Source of the DNA: Balanoglossus misakiensis
Lineage: Eukaryota > Hemichordata
Direction of reading: 5' to 3'
DNA: 64,000 bases
Assembly: GCA_040954595.2 (NCBI GenBank)
Contig: CM082586.2
Coordinates: 4,774,001 to 4,838,000 of the forward strand
Shown here: piece after piece, positions 27,622 to 39,766 of the stretch
Layout: every line of letters begins with the position of its first letter
Numbering within the stretch: the stretch's first letter is position 1
Program-made: the position numbers and the translations under genes
Notes under the pieces: generated by a model
Told to the model about the DNA's origin: nothing
The model's input: the letters and a program-made list of their open reading frames with translations, nothing else
Databases searched by the model: none

Positions 27622-28440
27622 TTATAGACATAAATAAAACCCCCGGTGCGGGTGGGTCCCATCCCTCAGACCGTCAGTTAATACTTAATACAAGTTTTTT
27701 GAGAAATGTTATCTTTCGTCATTATTCAATAAAAAAAATTAAAAACATGCACGCACACATAATACTTGGAGTAGTTTATTTCCGTACCGATCTTCTTCCC
27801 GTCGCGTCGCTGATATAGACATAAATAAAATCCCCGGGGCGGGTGGGTCCCATCGCTCAGACCGTCAGTTTTTGAGATATGTTATCTTTCGTCATTATTC
27901 AATAAAAAATTAAAAACATGCACGCACTCATAATACTGAGAGTGGTTTTTTTCCGTACCGATCATCTTCCCCTCACGTATATAGTTGATGCAGGTTTTTG
28001 AGATATGTTATCTTTCGTCATTATTCAATAAAAAAAATTAAAAACATGCACGCACTCATAATTCTGAGAGTGGTTTATTTCCGTACCGATCATCTTCCCC
28101 TCACGTATATAGTTGATGCAGGTTTCTTGAGATATGTTATCTTTCGTCATTATTCAATAAAAAATTAAAAACATGCACGCACTCATAATTCTGAGAGTGG
28201 TTTATTTCCGTACCGATCATCTTCCCCTCACGTATATAGTTAATGCAGGTTTCTTGAGATATGTTATCTTTCGTCATTATTCAATAAAAAAATAAAAACA
28301 TGCACGCACTCATAATACTGAGAGTGGTTTATTTCCGTACCGATCATCTTCCCCTCACGTATATAGTTAATGCAGGTTTCTTGAGATATGTTATCTTTCG
28401 TCATTATTCAATAAAAAAAATAAAAACATGCACGCACTCA
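27622..28440 (+). repeat. Tandem repeat, ~126-129-bp units (about six copies)
   Basis: The anchor string ATTCAATAAAA recurs at about 27,724, 27,897, 28,023, 28,152, 28,279 and 28,406, giving spacings of 173, 126, 129, 127 and 127. The first two copies are longer and share a G/C-rich prefix (GGTGGGTCCCAT). Later copies share CCGTACCGATCATCTTCCCC. Unit differences are mostly A-run length changes and single substitutions. Each unit holds an AATAAA, so read-through transcripts could meet several polyadenylation signals. The array lies in the same putative intron as R1. Confidence 0.9.
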
Positions 28441-28602
28441 CGCTTGTGTTTATGTCTCTGTTAGTCTGTCTTTATGGTAAATAATTTTTCTTTCCAGGTT
28501 GTATAATCAGAGTGGTTTTATTTGCACCTATTATCTTCGTGTGTATTTACTTTCTATTTTAGATTTGTCATAGATATTAACTTTTTTTTTCTTGTTTTGC
28601 AG

Positions 28603-28650
28603 ATGCAGAGACCAGAGTTTTTTCGCCATGCAGCGGTAGAGCTGGATGAG
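28603..28650 (+). other. Mini-exon-like module 1
   Basis: A T-rich tract ending TTTTGCAG precedes ATGCAGAGACCAG. The block ends GATGAG before GTGTAA, a weaker donor than its sister modules. It is 48 bp and related to 28,728-28,823, 28,897-28,953 and the last exon at 29,544. Confidence 0.4.
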
Positions 28651-28727
28651 GTGTAATGTCGGGTATGTTCCATGGCTGAACGATCATGAATATTACAGAC
28701 ACTCACTTCATTTGCTTGTTTTTGCAG

Positions 28728-28823
28728 ATCCAGAGACGAGATCAATTGGTAATGGTATTCATCAACCAAGCTGGGGCCCGAGTGACTAGTTATTGTCGCC
28801 ATGCAGAAGTATAGCTGGGTGAG
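28728..28823 (+). other. Mini-exon-like module 2
   Basis: Acceptor TTTTTGCAG, donor GAG/GTAAGG, 96 bp. It contains the ACCAAGC and CGCCATGCAG strings shared with the sister modules and the last exon. In the frame of its opening codon it meets TAG (GAA-GTA-TAG), so a coding role is unlikely in that frame. Confidence 0.45.
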
Positions 28824-28896
28824 GTAAGGGCAGTATGTTCAATGGCTGAACGATCATGAATATCACAGACATTCACTTCGTTTCATTGTTTTGCAG

Positions 28897-28953
28897 ATGC
28901 AGGGGCGAGATCAACTCATAATGGTATTGCATGCAGCAGTATAGCTGGGTGCG
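28897..28953 (+). other. Mini-exon-like module 3
   Basis: Acceptor GTTTTGCAG, donor GCG/GTAAGG, 57 bp. It is module 2 with an internal deletion of about 39 bp. The intron before it repeats the ATGGCTGAACGATCATGAAT string found before module 2, so the duplicated unit is intron plus exon. Confidence 0.45.
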
Positions 28954-29047
28954 GTAAGGGCAGTATGTTCAACGGCTGCACGAAGACCAGAGGTTTCAAG
29001 CAAGGTTTGTCAAGCGATTCATGGTGGCCATTTTGGATTTTGTTTTT

Positions 29048-29158
29048 CGATTCAGACTGGTGCCGTTACCCAGTCAAGCGAACTAATTTTGCACAAACCT
29101 GCATGTAATAATATGGACCCGTTACTACACGTGGATGTCAATTCAATGTTTGAAAACC
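29048..29158 (+). repeat. Direct repeat R2 (partner of R1)
   Basis: Degenerate copy of 27,279-27,387, running directly into copy A of the 800-bp segment. A shared trailing GAAAACC suggests R2 and the start of copy A were once continuous. Confidence 0.75.
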
Positions 29159-29261
29159 GACCTGATTGCCAGATGCATGGGGTGGCCATTTTGTTGTGAC
29201 ACAAACATGTCCGCCATCTTTGTAGGAGACACTCCATTTACATAATTTTCATTTATTCCAG

Positions 29262-29338
29262 GGATCCCATAGATGATGCTAAGATGATTGCCAGCCTGTG
29301 TGATTGAAGTCCAGAGATTACTGAATGGTTTTGGGAAG
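29262..29338 (+). other. Putative exon, 77 bp
   Basis: TTTATTCCAG precedes it and GTAAGAATTG follows. Both splice signals and the exact 77-bp length are kept in copy B (30,316-30,392), which supports but does not prove use as an exon. Confidence 0.4.
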
Positions 29339-29543
29339 GTAAGAATTGTGGTAAAGAAAATTATAGCAATGATGGAGACAATACATGGTAGAGGTGTGTG
29401 GGTGGGGGTGTGTTTGTTCACAATGTCCAAGAGTCTTCAGTTTAACCAAGTACAATTATAAACTTGGGCAGATTTCTATCGTTGTTGCAGTAAAATTTAA
29501 TCAAGTTGCCAAAATAGTCATTTCTACTTTGCTTGCTTTGCAG

Positions 29544-29855
29544 ATGCAAAGACCAGATGGGTATCCGACAACCAAGCCGAGGACGAAGTGTCCATTATCC
29601 GCGATGCAGCTGTAACTGTTACTGGCAGTCTGCAGTGACCACCTAACATCTAATGATTATAATAGTATTTCCTTTTGATGTTTACTGTACTTTGAAATTC
29701 TGTCTTGAACATTTAAAATTTTGCTCAAAAAACTTTATATAATTGTCACTAACCACTATGTGTATATTTTGAAATTTAATTGATTTCAGAAATTATTTGT
29801 TTTTATTGGCTGGAGATGGTAACTTTGAAATAAAAATTTTCAACGAACTAGATTG
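29544..29855 (+). other. Putative terminal exon with AATAAA
   Basis: Acceptor TTGCTTTGCAG opens ATGCAAAGACCAGATGGG, the longest member of the mini-exon family. The opening frame runs about 22 codons to TAA. AATAAA lies at 29,829-29,834. The 3' end position is a guess about 20 bp past the signal. Confidence 0.4.
29829..29834 (+). terminator. Polyadenylation signal AATAAA, copy A
   Basis: Exact AATAAA at the end of the putative last exon. It is conserved at 30,866-30,871 in copy B and 63,230-63,235 (reverse strand) in copy C. Confidence 0.45.
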
Positions 29856-29968
29856 AAATGAAATACTTGTGTCTGTATCATTATATTACCCCAACACTAC
29901 CTTGATGTTGAGATAATTGAAACGTGTAAGATCAAACTTAATTTGTAGCAAAGTCTGTTGCATTTTCA

Positions 29969-30207
29969 TGAGCTATAACCCCTGATTTCTATAAAAAAAA
30001 ATGACCAAATTTTGAAAATTCCCAAAGTCGAAAAATGGTGGTTTTTCGCGATTTTCATGGGCTATAACCCATGGTTTTTATCAAAAAATCACCAAATTTT
30101 GAAAATTCCCAAAGTCGAAAAATGCTCGATTTTTCGCGATTTTCCTGAGCTATAACCCATGGTTTTTATCAAAAATTGACTAAATTTTGAAAATTCCCAA
30201 AGTCGAA
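29969..30207 (-). repeat. Short 88-bp satellite island between copies A and B
   Basis: About 2.7 monomers of the same satellite and orientation as the array that follows, but more diverged. The last one carries the distinctive TTGACTAAATTTT variant that also adjoins copy C at the right edge. Confidence 0.9.
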
Positions 30208-31004
30208 AAACCGACCTGATTGCCAGATGCATGGGGTGGCCATTTTGTTGTGACACAAACATGTCCGCCATCTTTGTAGGAGACGCCCCAATTACATAAT
30301 TTTCATTTCTTCCAGGGATCCCATAGATGATGCTTAGATGATTGCCAGCCTGTGTGATTGAAGTCCAGAGATTACTGAATGGTTTTGGGAAGGTAAGAAT
30401 TGTGGTAAAGAAAATTATAGCAATGATGGAGACAATACATGGTAGAGGTGTGTGGGTGGGGTGTGTTTGTTCACAATGTCCAGGAGTCGTCAGTTTAACC
30501 AAGTACAATTATAAACTTGGGCAGATTTCTATCGATGTTGCAGTAAAATTTAATCAAGTTGCCAAAATAGTCATTTCTACTTTGCTTGCTTTGCAGATGC
30601 AAAGACCAGATGGGTATCCGACAACCAAGCCGAGGACGAAGTGTCCATTATCCGCGATGCAGCTGTTACTGTTACTGGCAGTCTGCAGTGACCACCTAAC
30701 ATATAATGATAATAGTATTTCCTTTTGATGTTTACTGTACTTTGAAATTCTGTCTTTTGCTCAAAAAAACTTTATATAATTGTCACTAACCACTATGTGT
30801 ATATTTTGGAATTTAATTGATTTCAGAAATTATTTGTTTTTATTGGCTGGAGATGGTAACTTTGAAATAAAAATTTTCAACGAACTAGATTGAAATGAAA
30901 TACTTGTGTCTGTATCATTATATTACCCCAACACTACCTTGATGTTGAGATAATTGAAACGTGTAAGATCAAACTTAATTTGTAGCAAAGTCTGTTGCAT
31001 TTTC
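30208..31004 (+). repeat. ~800-bp satellite-flanking segment, copy B
   Basis: Direct repeat of copy A, starting straight from satellite (AGTCGAAAA, then ACCGACCTG). It keeps the 77-bp exon-like block (30,316-30,392), the last-exon acceptor (exon from 30,597) and AATAAA at 30,866. A 14-bp deletion near 30,756 and the change of GTAACTG to GTTACTG distinguish it from A and C. The latter lengthens the sense ORF, which then runs about 43 codons from the exon start with no known domain. Confidence 0.85.
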
Positions 31005-32179
31005 ATGAGCTATAACCCATGGTTTTTTATCAAAAAATGACCAAATTTTGAAAATTCCCAAAGTCGAAAAATGGTCGATTTTTCGCGATTTTCCTGAGCT
31101 ATAACCCATGGTTTTTATCAAAAAATGACCAAATTTTTAAAATTCCCAAAGTCGAAAAATGGTCGATTTTTCGCGATTTTCCTGAGCTATAACCCATGGT
31201 TTTTATCAAAAAATGACCAAATTTTCAAAATTCCCAAAGTCGAAAAATGGTCGATTTTTCGCGATTTTCCTGAGCTATAACCCATGGTTTTTATCAAAAA
31301 ATGACCAAATTTTGAAAATTCCCAAAGTCGAAAAATGGTCGATTTTTCGCGATTTTCCTGAGCTATAACCCATGGTTTTTATCAAAAAATGACCAAATTT
31401 TCAAAATTCCCAAAGTCGAAAAATGGTCGATTTTTCGCGATTTTCCTGAGCTATAACCCATGGTTTTTATCAAAAAATGACCAAATTTTGAAAATTCCCA
31501 AAGTCGAAAAATGGTCGATTTTTCGCGATTTTCCTGAGCTATAACCCATGGTTTTTATCAAAAAATGACCAAATTTTGAAAATTCCCAAAGTCGAAAAAT
31601 GGTCGATTTTTCGCGATTTTCCTGAGCTATAACCCATGGTTTTTATCAAAAAATGACCAAATTTTGAAAATTCCCAAAGTCGAAAAATGGTCGATTTTTC
31701 GCGATTTTCCTGAGCTATAACCCATGGTTTTTATCAAAAAATGACCAAATTTTGAAAATTCCCAAAGTCGAAAAATGGTCGATTTTTCGCGATTTTCCTG
31801 AGCTATAACCCATGGTTTTTATCAAAAAATGACCAAATTTTGAAAATTCCAAAAGTCGAAAAATGGTCGATTTTTCGCGATTTTCCTGAGCTATAACCCA
31901 TGGTTTTTATCAAAAAATGACCAAATTTTGAAAATTCCCAAAGTCGAAAAATGGTCGATTTTTCGCGATTTTCCTGAGCTATAACCCATGGTTTTTATCA
32001 AAAAATGACCAAATTTTGGAAATTCCCAAAGTCGAAAAATGGTCGATTTTTCGCGATTTTCCTGAGCTATAACCCATGGTTTTTATCAAAAAATGACCAA
32101 ATTTTGAAAATTCCCAAAGTCGAAAAATGGTCGATTTTTCGCGATTTTCCTGAGCTATAACCCATGGTTTTTATCAAAA

Positions 32180-35100
32180 TATGACCAAATTTTGAAAATT
32201 CCCAAAGTCGAAAAATGGTCGATTTTTCGCGATTTTCCTGAGCTATAACCCATGGTTTTTATCAAAAAATGACCAAATTTTGAAAATTCCCAAAGTCGAA
32301 AAATGGTCGATTTTTCGCGATTTTCCTGAGCTATAACCCATGGTTTTTATCAAAAAATGACCAAATTTTGAAAATTCCCAAAGTCGAAAAATGGTCGATT
32401 TTTCGCGATTTTCCTGAGCTATAACCCATGGTTTTTATCAAAAAATGACCAAATTTTGAAAATTCCCAAAGTCGAAAAATGGTCGATTTTTCGCGATTTT
32501 CCTGAGCTATAACCCATGGTTTTTATCAAAAAATGACCAAATTTTGAAAATTCCCAAAGTCGAAAAATGGTCGATTTTTCGCGATTTTCCTGAGCTATAA
32601 CCCATGGTTTTTATCAAAAAATGACCAAATTTTGAAAATTCCCAAAGTCGAAAAATGGTCGATTTTTCGCGATTTTCCTGAGCTATAACCCATGGTTTTT
32701 ATCAAAAAATGACCAAATTTTGAAAATTCCCAAAGTCGAAAAATGGTCGATTTTTCGCGATTTTCCTGAGCTATAACCCATGTTTTTTCTCAAAAAATGA
32801 CCAAATTTTGAAAATTCCCAAAGTCGAAAAATGGTCGATTTTTCGCGATTTTCCTGAGCTATAACCCATGGTTTTTATCAAAAAATGACCAAATTTTGAA
32901 AATTCCCAAAGTCGAAAAATGGTCGATTTTTCGCGATTTTCCTGAGCTATAACCCATGGTTTTTATCAAAAAATGACCAAATTTTGAAAATTCCCAAAGT
33001 CGTAAAATGGTCGATTTTTCGCGATTTTCCTGAGCTATAACCCATGGTTTTTATCAAAAAATGACCAAATTTTGAAAATTCCCAAAGTCGAAAAATGGTC
33101 GATTTTTCGCGATTTTCCTGAGCTATAACCCATGGTTTTTATCAAAATATGACCAAATTTTGAAAATTCCCAAAGTCGAAAAATGGTCGATTTTTCGCGA
33201 TTTTCCTGAGCTATAACCCATGGTTTTTATCAAAAAATGACCAAATTTTGAAAATTCCCAAAGTCGAAAAATGGTCGATTTTTCACGATTTTCCTGAGCT
33301 ATAACCCATGTTTTTTATCAAAAAATGACCAAATTTTGGAAATTCCCAAAGTCGAAAAATGGTCGATTTTTCGCGATTTTCCTGAGCTATAACCCATGGT
33401 TTTTATCAAAAAATGACCAAATTTTGAAAATTCCCAAAGTCGAAAAATGGTCGATTTTTCGCGATTTTCCTGAGCTATAACCCATGGTTTTTATCAAAAT
33501 ATGACCAAATTTTGAAAATTCCCAAAGTCGAAAAATGGTCGATTTTTCGCGATTTTCCTGAGCTATAACCCATGGTTTTTATCAAAAAATGACCAAATTT
33601 TGAAAATTCCCAAAGTCGAAAAATGGTCGATTTTTCGCGATTTTCCTGAGCTATAACCCATGTTTTTTATCAAAAAATGACCAAATTTTGGAAATTCCCA
33701 AAGTCGAAAAATGGTCGATTTTTCGCGATTTTCCTGAGCTATAACCCATGGTTTTTATCAAAAAATGACCAAATTTTGAAAATTCCCAAAGTCGAAAAAT
33801 GGTCGATTTTTCGCGATTTTCCTGAGCTATAACCCATGGTTTTTATCAAAATATGACCAAATTTTGAAAATTCCCAAAGTCGAAAAATGGTCGATTTTTC
33901 GCGATTTTCCTGAGCTATAACCCATGGTTTTTATCAAAAAATGACCAAATTTTGAAAATTCCCAAAGTCGAAAAATGGTCGATTTTTCGCGATTTTCCTG
34001 AGCTATAACCCATGGTTTTTATCAAAAAATGACCAAATTTTGAAAATTCCCAAAGTCGAAAAATGGTCGATTTTTCGCGATTTTCCTGAGCTATAACCCA
34101 TGGTTTTTATCAAAAAATGACCAAATTTTGAAAATTCCCAAAGTCGAAAAATGGTCGATTTTTCGCGATTTTCCTGAGCTATAACCCATGGTTTTTATCA
34201 AAAAATGACCAAATTTTGAAAATTCCCAAAGTCGAAAAATGGTCGATTTTTCGCGATTTTCCTGAGCTATAACCCATGGTTTTTATCAAAAAATGACCAA
34301 ATTTTGAAAATTCCAAAAGTCGAAAAATGGTCGATTTTTCGCGATTTTCCTGAGCTATAACCCATGGTTTTTATCAAAAAATGACCAAATTTTGAAAATT
34401 CCCAAAGTCGAAAAATGGTCGATTTTTCGCGATTTTCCTGAGCTATAACCCATGGTTTTTATCAAAAAATGACCAAATTTTGGAAATTCCCAAAGTCGAA
34501 AAATGGTCGATTTTTCGCAATTTTCCTGAGCTATAACCCATGGTTTTTATCAAAAAATGACCAAATTTTGAAAATTCCCAAAGTCGAAAAATGGTCGATT
34601 TTTCGCGATTTTCCTGAGCTATAACCCATGGTTTTTATCAAAAAATGACCAAATTTTGAAAATTCCCAAAGTCGAAAAATGGTCGATTTTTCGCGATTTT
34701 CCTGAGCTATAACCCATGGTTTTTATCAAAATATGACCAAATTTTGAAAATTCCCAAAGTCGAAAAATGGTCGATTTTTCGCGATTTTCCTGAGCTATAA
34801 CCCATGGTTTTTATCAAAAAATGACCAAATTTTGAAAATTCCCAAAGTCGAAAAATGGTCGATTTTTCGCGATTTTCCTGAGCTATAACCCATGGTTTTG
34901 ATCAAAAAATGACCAAATTTTGAAAATTCCCAAAGTCGAAAAATGGTCGATTTTTCGCGATTTTCCTGAGCTATAACCCATGGTTTTTATCAAAAAATGA
35001 CCAAATTTTGAAAATTCCCAAAGTCGAAAAATGGTCGATTTTTCGCGATTTTCCTGAGCTATAACCCATGGTTTTTATCAAAAAATGACCAAATTTTGAA

Positions 35101-36450
35101 AATTCCCAAAGTCGAAAAATGGTCGATTTTTCGCGATTTTCCTGAGCTATAACCCATGGTTTTTATCAAAAAATGACCAAATTTTGAAAATTCCCAAAGT
35201 CGAAAAATGGTCGATTTTTCGCGATTTTCCTGAGCTATAACCCATGGTTTTTATCAAAAAATGACCAAATTTTGAAAATTCCCAAAGTCGAAAAATGGTC
35301 GATTTTTCGCGATTTTCCTGAGCTATAACCCATGTTTTTTCTCAAAAAATGACCAAATTTTGAAAATTCCCAAAGTCGAAAAATGGTCGATTTTTCGCGA
35401 TTTTCCTGAGCTATAACCCATGGTTTTTATCAAAAAATGACCAAATTTTGAAAATTCCCAAAGTCGAAAAATGGTCGATTTTTCGCGATTTTCCTGAGCT
35501 ATAACCCATGGTTTTTATCAAAAAATGACCAAATTTTGAAAATTCCCAAAGTCGTAAAATGGTCGATTTTTCGCGATTTTCCTGAGCTATAACCCATGGT
35601 TTTTATCAAAAAATGACCAAATTTTGAAAATTCCCAAAGTCGAAAAATGGTCGATTTTTCGCGATTTTCCTGAGCTATAACCCATGGTTTTTATCAAAAT
35701 ATGACCAAATTTTGAAAATTCCCAAAGTCGAAAAATGGTCGATTTTTCGCGATTTTCCTGAGCTATAACCCATGGTTTTTATCAAAAAATGACCAAATTT
35801 TGAAAATTCCCAAAGTCGAAAAATGGTCGATTTTTCACGATTTTCCTGAGCTATAACCCATGTTTTTTATCAAAAAATGACCAAATTTTGGAAATTCCCA
35901 AAGTCGAAAAATGGTCGATTTTTCGCGATTTTCCTGAGCTATAACCCATGGTTTTTATCAAAAAATGACCAAATTTTGAAAATTCCCAAAGTCGAAAAAT
36001 GGTCGATTTTTCGCGATTTTCCTGAGCTATAACCCATGGTTTTTATCAAAATATGACCAAATTTTGAAAATTCCCAAAGTCGAAAAATGGTCGATTTTTC
36101 GCGATTTTCCTGAGCTATAACCCATGGTTTTTATCAAAAAATGACCAAATTTTGAAAATTCCCAAAGTCGAAAAATGGTCGATTTTTCGCGATTTTCCTG
36201 AGCTATAACCCATGTTTTTTATCAAAAAATGACCAAATTTTGGAAATTCCCAAAGTCGAAAAATGGTCGATTTTTCGCGATTTTCCTGAGCTATAACCCA
36301 TGGTTTTTATCAAAAAATGACCAAATTTTGAAAATTCCCAAAGTCGAAAAATGGTCGATTTTTCGCGATTTTCCTGAGCTATAACCCATGGTTTTTATCA
36401 AAATATGACCAAATTTTGAAAATTCCCAAAGTCGAAAAATGGTCGATTTT
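32180..36450 (-). repeat. 29-monomer (2,552-bp) higher-order duplication
   Basis: Marker pairs exactly 2,552 bp apart: 32,180/34,732, 32,789/35,341, 33,003/35,555, 33,284/35,836, 33,500/36,052 and 33,852/36,404. Just upstream the spacing is 2,464 bp (31,851/34,315; 32,018/34,482), so one copy gained or lost a monomer. Inside lies a 352-bp (4-monomer) repeat with markers at 33,148, 33,500 and 33,852. Confidence 0.85.
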
Positions 36451-39400
36451 TCGCGATTTTCCTGAGCTATAACCCATGGTTTTTATCAAAATATGACCAA
36501 ATTTTGAAAATTCCCAAGGTCGAAAAATGGTCGATTTTTCGCGATTTTCCTGAGCTATAACCCATGGTTTTTATCAAAAAATGACCAAATTTTGAAAATT
36601 CCCAAAGTCGAAAAATGGTCGATTTTTCGCGATTTTCCTGAGCTATAACCCATGGTTTTTATAAAAAAATGACCAAATTTTGAAAATTCCCAAAGTCGAA
36701 AAATGGTCGATTTTTCGCGATTTTCCTGAGCTATAACCCATGTTTTTTCTCAAAAAATGACCAAATTTTGAAAATTCCCAAAGTCGAAAAATGGTCGATT
36801 TTTCGCGATTTTCCTGAGCTATAACCCATGGTTTTTATCAAAAAATGACCAAATTTTGGAAATTCCCAAAGTCGAAAAATGGTCGATTTTTCGCGATTTT
36901 CCTGAGCTATAACCCATGGTTTTTATCAAAAAATGACCAAATTTTGGAAATTCCCAAAGTCGAAAAATGGTCGATTTCTCGCGATTTTCCTGAGCTATAA
37001 CCCATGGTTTTTATCAAAAAATGACCAAATTTTGGAAATTCCCAAAGTCGAAAAATGGTCGATTTTTCGCGATTTTCCTGAGCTATAACCCATGGTTTTT
37101 ATCAAAAAATGACCAAATTTTGAAAATTCCCAAAGTCGAAAAATGGTCGATTTTTCGCGATTTTCCTGAGCTATAACCCATGGTTTTTATCAAAATATGA
37201 CCAAATTTTGAAAATTCCCAAAGTCGAAAAATGGTCGATTTTTCGCGATTTTCCTGAGCTATAACCCATGGTTTTTATCAAAAAATGACCAAATTTTCAA
37301 AATTCCCAAAGTCGAAAAATGGTCGATTTTTCGCGATTTTCCTGAGCTATAACCCATGGTTTTTATCAAAAAAAGACCAAATTTTGAAAATTCCCAAAGT
37401 CGAAAAATGGTCGATTTTTCGCGATTTTCCTGAGCTATAACCCATGGTTTTTATCAAAAAATGACCAAATTTTGAAAATTCCCAAAGTCGAAAAATGGTC
37501 GATTTTTCGCGATTTTCCTGAGCTATAACCCATGGTTTTTATCAAAAAATGACCAAATTTTGAAAATTCCCAAAGTCGAAAAATGGTCGATTTTTCGCGA
37601 TTTTCCTGAGCTATAACCCATGGTTTTTATCAAAAAATGACCAAATTTTGAAAATTCCCAAAGTCGAAAAATGGTCGATTTTTCGCGATTTTCCTGAGCT
37701 ATAACCCATGGTTTTTATCAAAAAATGACCAAATTTTGAAAATTCCCAAAGTCGAAAAATTGTCGATTTTTCGCGATTTTCCTGAGCTATAACCCATGGT
37801 TTTTATCAAAAAATGACCAAATTTTGAAAATTCCCAAAGTCGAAAAATGGTCGATTTTTCGCGATTTTCCTGAGCTATAACCCATGGTTTTTATCAAAAA
37901 ATGACCAAATTTTGAAAATTCCCAAAGTCGAAAAATGGTCGATTTTTCGCGATTTTCCTGAGCTATAACCCATGTTTTTTCTCAAAAAATGACCAAATTT
38001 TGAAAATTCCCAAAGTCGAAAAATGGTCGATTTTTCGCGATTTTCCTGAGCTATAACGCATGGTTTTTATCAAAAAATGACCAAATTTTGAAAATTCCCA
38101 AAGTCGAAAAATGGTCGATTTTTCGCGATTTTCCTGAGCTATAACCCATGGTTTTTATCAAAAAATGACCAAATTTTGAAAATTCCCAAAGTCGAAAAAT
38201 GGTCGATTTTTCGCGATTTTCCTGAGCTATAACCCATGGTTTTTATCAAAAAATGACCAAATTTTGAAAATTCCCAAAGTCGAAAAATGGTCGATTTTTC
38301 GCGATTTTCCTGAGCTATAACCCATGGTTTTTATCAAAAAATGACCAAATTTTGAAAATTCCCAAAGTCGAAAAATGGTCGATTTTTCGCGATTTTCCTG
38401 AGCTATAACCCATGGTTTTTATCAAAAAATGACCAAATTTTGAAAATTCCCAAAGTCGAAAAATGGTCGATTTTTCGCGATTTTCCTGAGCTATAACCCA
38501 TGGTTTTTATCAAAAAATGACCAAATTTTGAAAATTCCCAAAGTCGAAAAATGGTCGATTTTTCGCGATTTTCCTGAGCTATAACCCATGGTTTTTATCA
38601 AAAAATGACCAAATTTTGAAAATTCCCAAAGTCGAAAAATGGTCGATTTTTCGCGATTTTCCTGAGCTATAACCCATGGTTTTTATCAAAAAATGACCAA
38701 ATTTTGAAAATTCCCAAAGTCGAAAAATGGTCGATTTTTCGCGATTTTCCTGAGCTATAACCCATGGTTTTTGTCAAAAAATGACCAAATTTTGAAAATT
38801 CCCAAAGTAGAAAAATGGTCGATTTTTCGCGATTTTCCTGAGCTATAACCCATGGTTTTTGTCAAAAAATGACCAAATTTTGAAAATTCCCAAAGTAGAA
38901 AAATGGTCGATTTTTCGCGTTTTTCCTGAGCTATAACCCATGGTTTTTATCAAAAAATTGCCAAATTTTGAAAATTCCCAAAGTCGAAAAATGGTCGATT
39001 TTTCGCGTTTTTCCTGAGCTATAACCCATGGTTTTTATCAAAAAATTGCCAAATTTTGAAAATTCCCAAAGTAGAAAAATGGTCGATTTTTCGCGATTTT
39101 CCTGAGCTATAACCCATGGTTTTTATCAAAAAATGACCAAATTTTGAAAATTCCCAAAGTCGAAAAATGGTCGATTTTTCGCGATTTTCCTGAGCTATAA
39201 CCCATGGTTTTTATCAAAAAATGACCAAATTTTGAAAATTCCCAAAGTCGAAAAATGGTCGATTTTTCGCGATTTTCCTTAGCTATAACCCATGGTTTTT
39301 ATCAAAAAATGACCAAATTTTGAAAATTCCCAAAGTCGAAAAATGGTCGATTTTTCGCGATTTTCCTGAGCTATAACCCATGTTTTTTCTCAAAAAATGA

Positions 39401-39766
39401 CCAAATTTTGAAAATTCCCAAAGTCGAAAAATGGTCGATTTTTCGCGATTTTCCTGAGCTATAACCCATGGTTTTTATCAAAAAATGACCAAATTTTGAA
39501 AATTCCCAAAGTCGAAAAATGGTCGATTTTTCGCGATTTTCCTGAGCTATAACCCATGGTTTTTATCAAAAAATGACCAAATTTTGAAAATTCCCAAAGT
39601 CGAAAAATGGTCGATTTTTCGCGATTTTCCTGAGCTATAACCCATGGTTTTTATCAAAAAATGACCAAATTTTGAAAATTCCCAAAGTCGAAAAATGGTC
39701 GATTTTTCGCGATTTTCCTGAGCTATAACCCATGGTTTTTATCAAAATATGACCAAATTTTGAAAA

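Larger units (their letters stand above)
26228..29855 (+). ncRNA. Putative spliced transcription unit, lncRNA-like
   Basis: I infer a multi-exon transcript from ordered splice signals on the plus strand. The exon-like blocks are ~26,228-26,398, 27,130-27,232, 28,603-28,650, 28,728-28,823, 28,897-28,953, 29,262-29,338 and 29,544 to about 29,855. Acceptors are mostly pyrimidine-rich tracts ending TTTGCAG, and donors are mostly GTAAG type. The last block carries AATAAA at 29,829. Coding potential is poor. An ATG at 26,228 reads 57 codons to the first donor in phase 0, then 12 more residues before TAA in the second exon, giving a 69-residue product with no known domain. The mini-exons contain in-frame stops such as GTA-TAG. 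The true 5' end is unknown, and some blocks may be alternative or decayed exons. RNA-seq would decide. Confidence 0.35.
29154..29968 (+). repeat. ~800-bp satellite-flanking segment, copy A
   Basis: From CCGACCTGATTGCCAG to CTGTTGCATTTTC. It holds a 77-bp exon-like block (29,262-29,338; acceptor ATTCCAG, donor AAG/GTAAG), a last-exon-like block from 29,544, AATAAA at 29,829 and a YY1-like CCGCCATCTT at 29,211. Copies B and C are close relatives. The 88-bp satellite begins directly at its downstream edge. The antisense ORF over its first part stays open in all three copies, which high sequence identity can explain. Confidence 0.85.

Noticed and set aside
29143-29430. Antisense ORF with a hydrophobic stretch, kept open in copies A, B and C
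   Set aside because: The copies are nearly identical DNA, so an open frame is expected without selection, while splice and polyadenylation signals favour the other strand. A codon-based selection test would be decisive.
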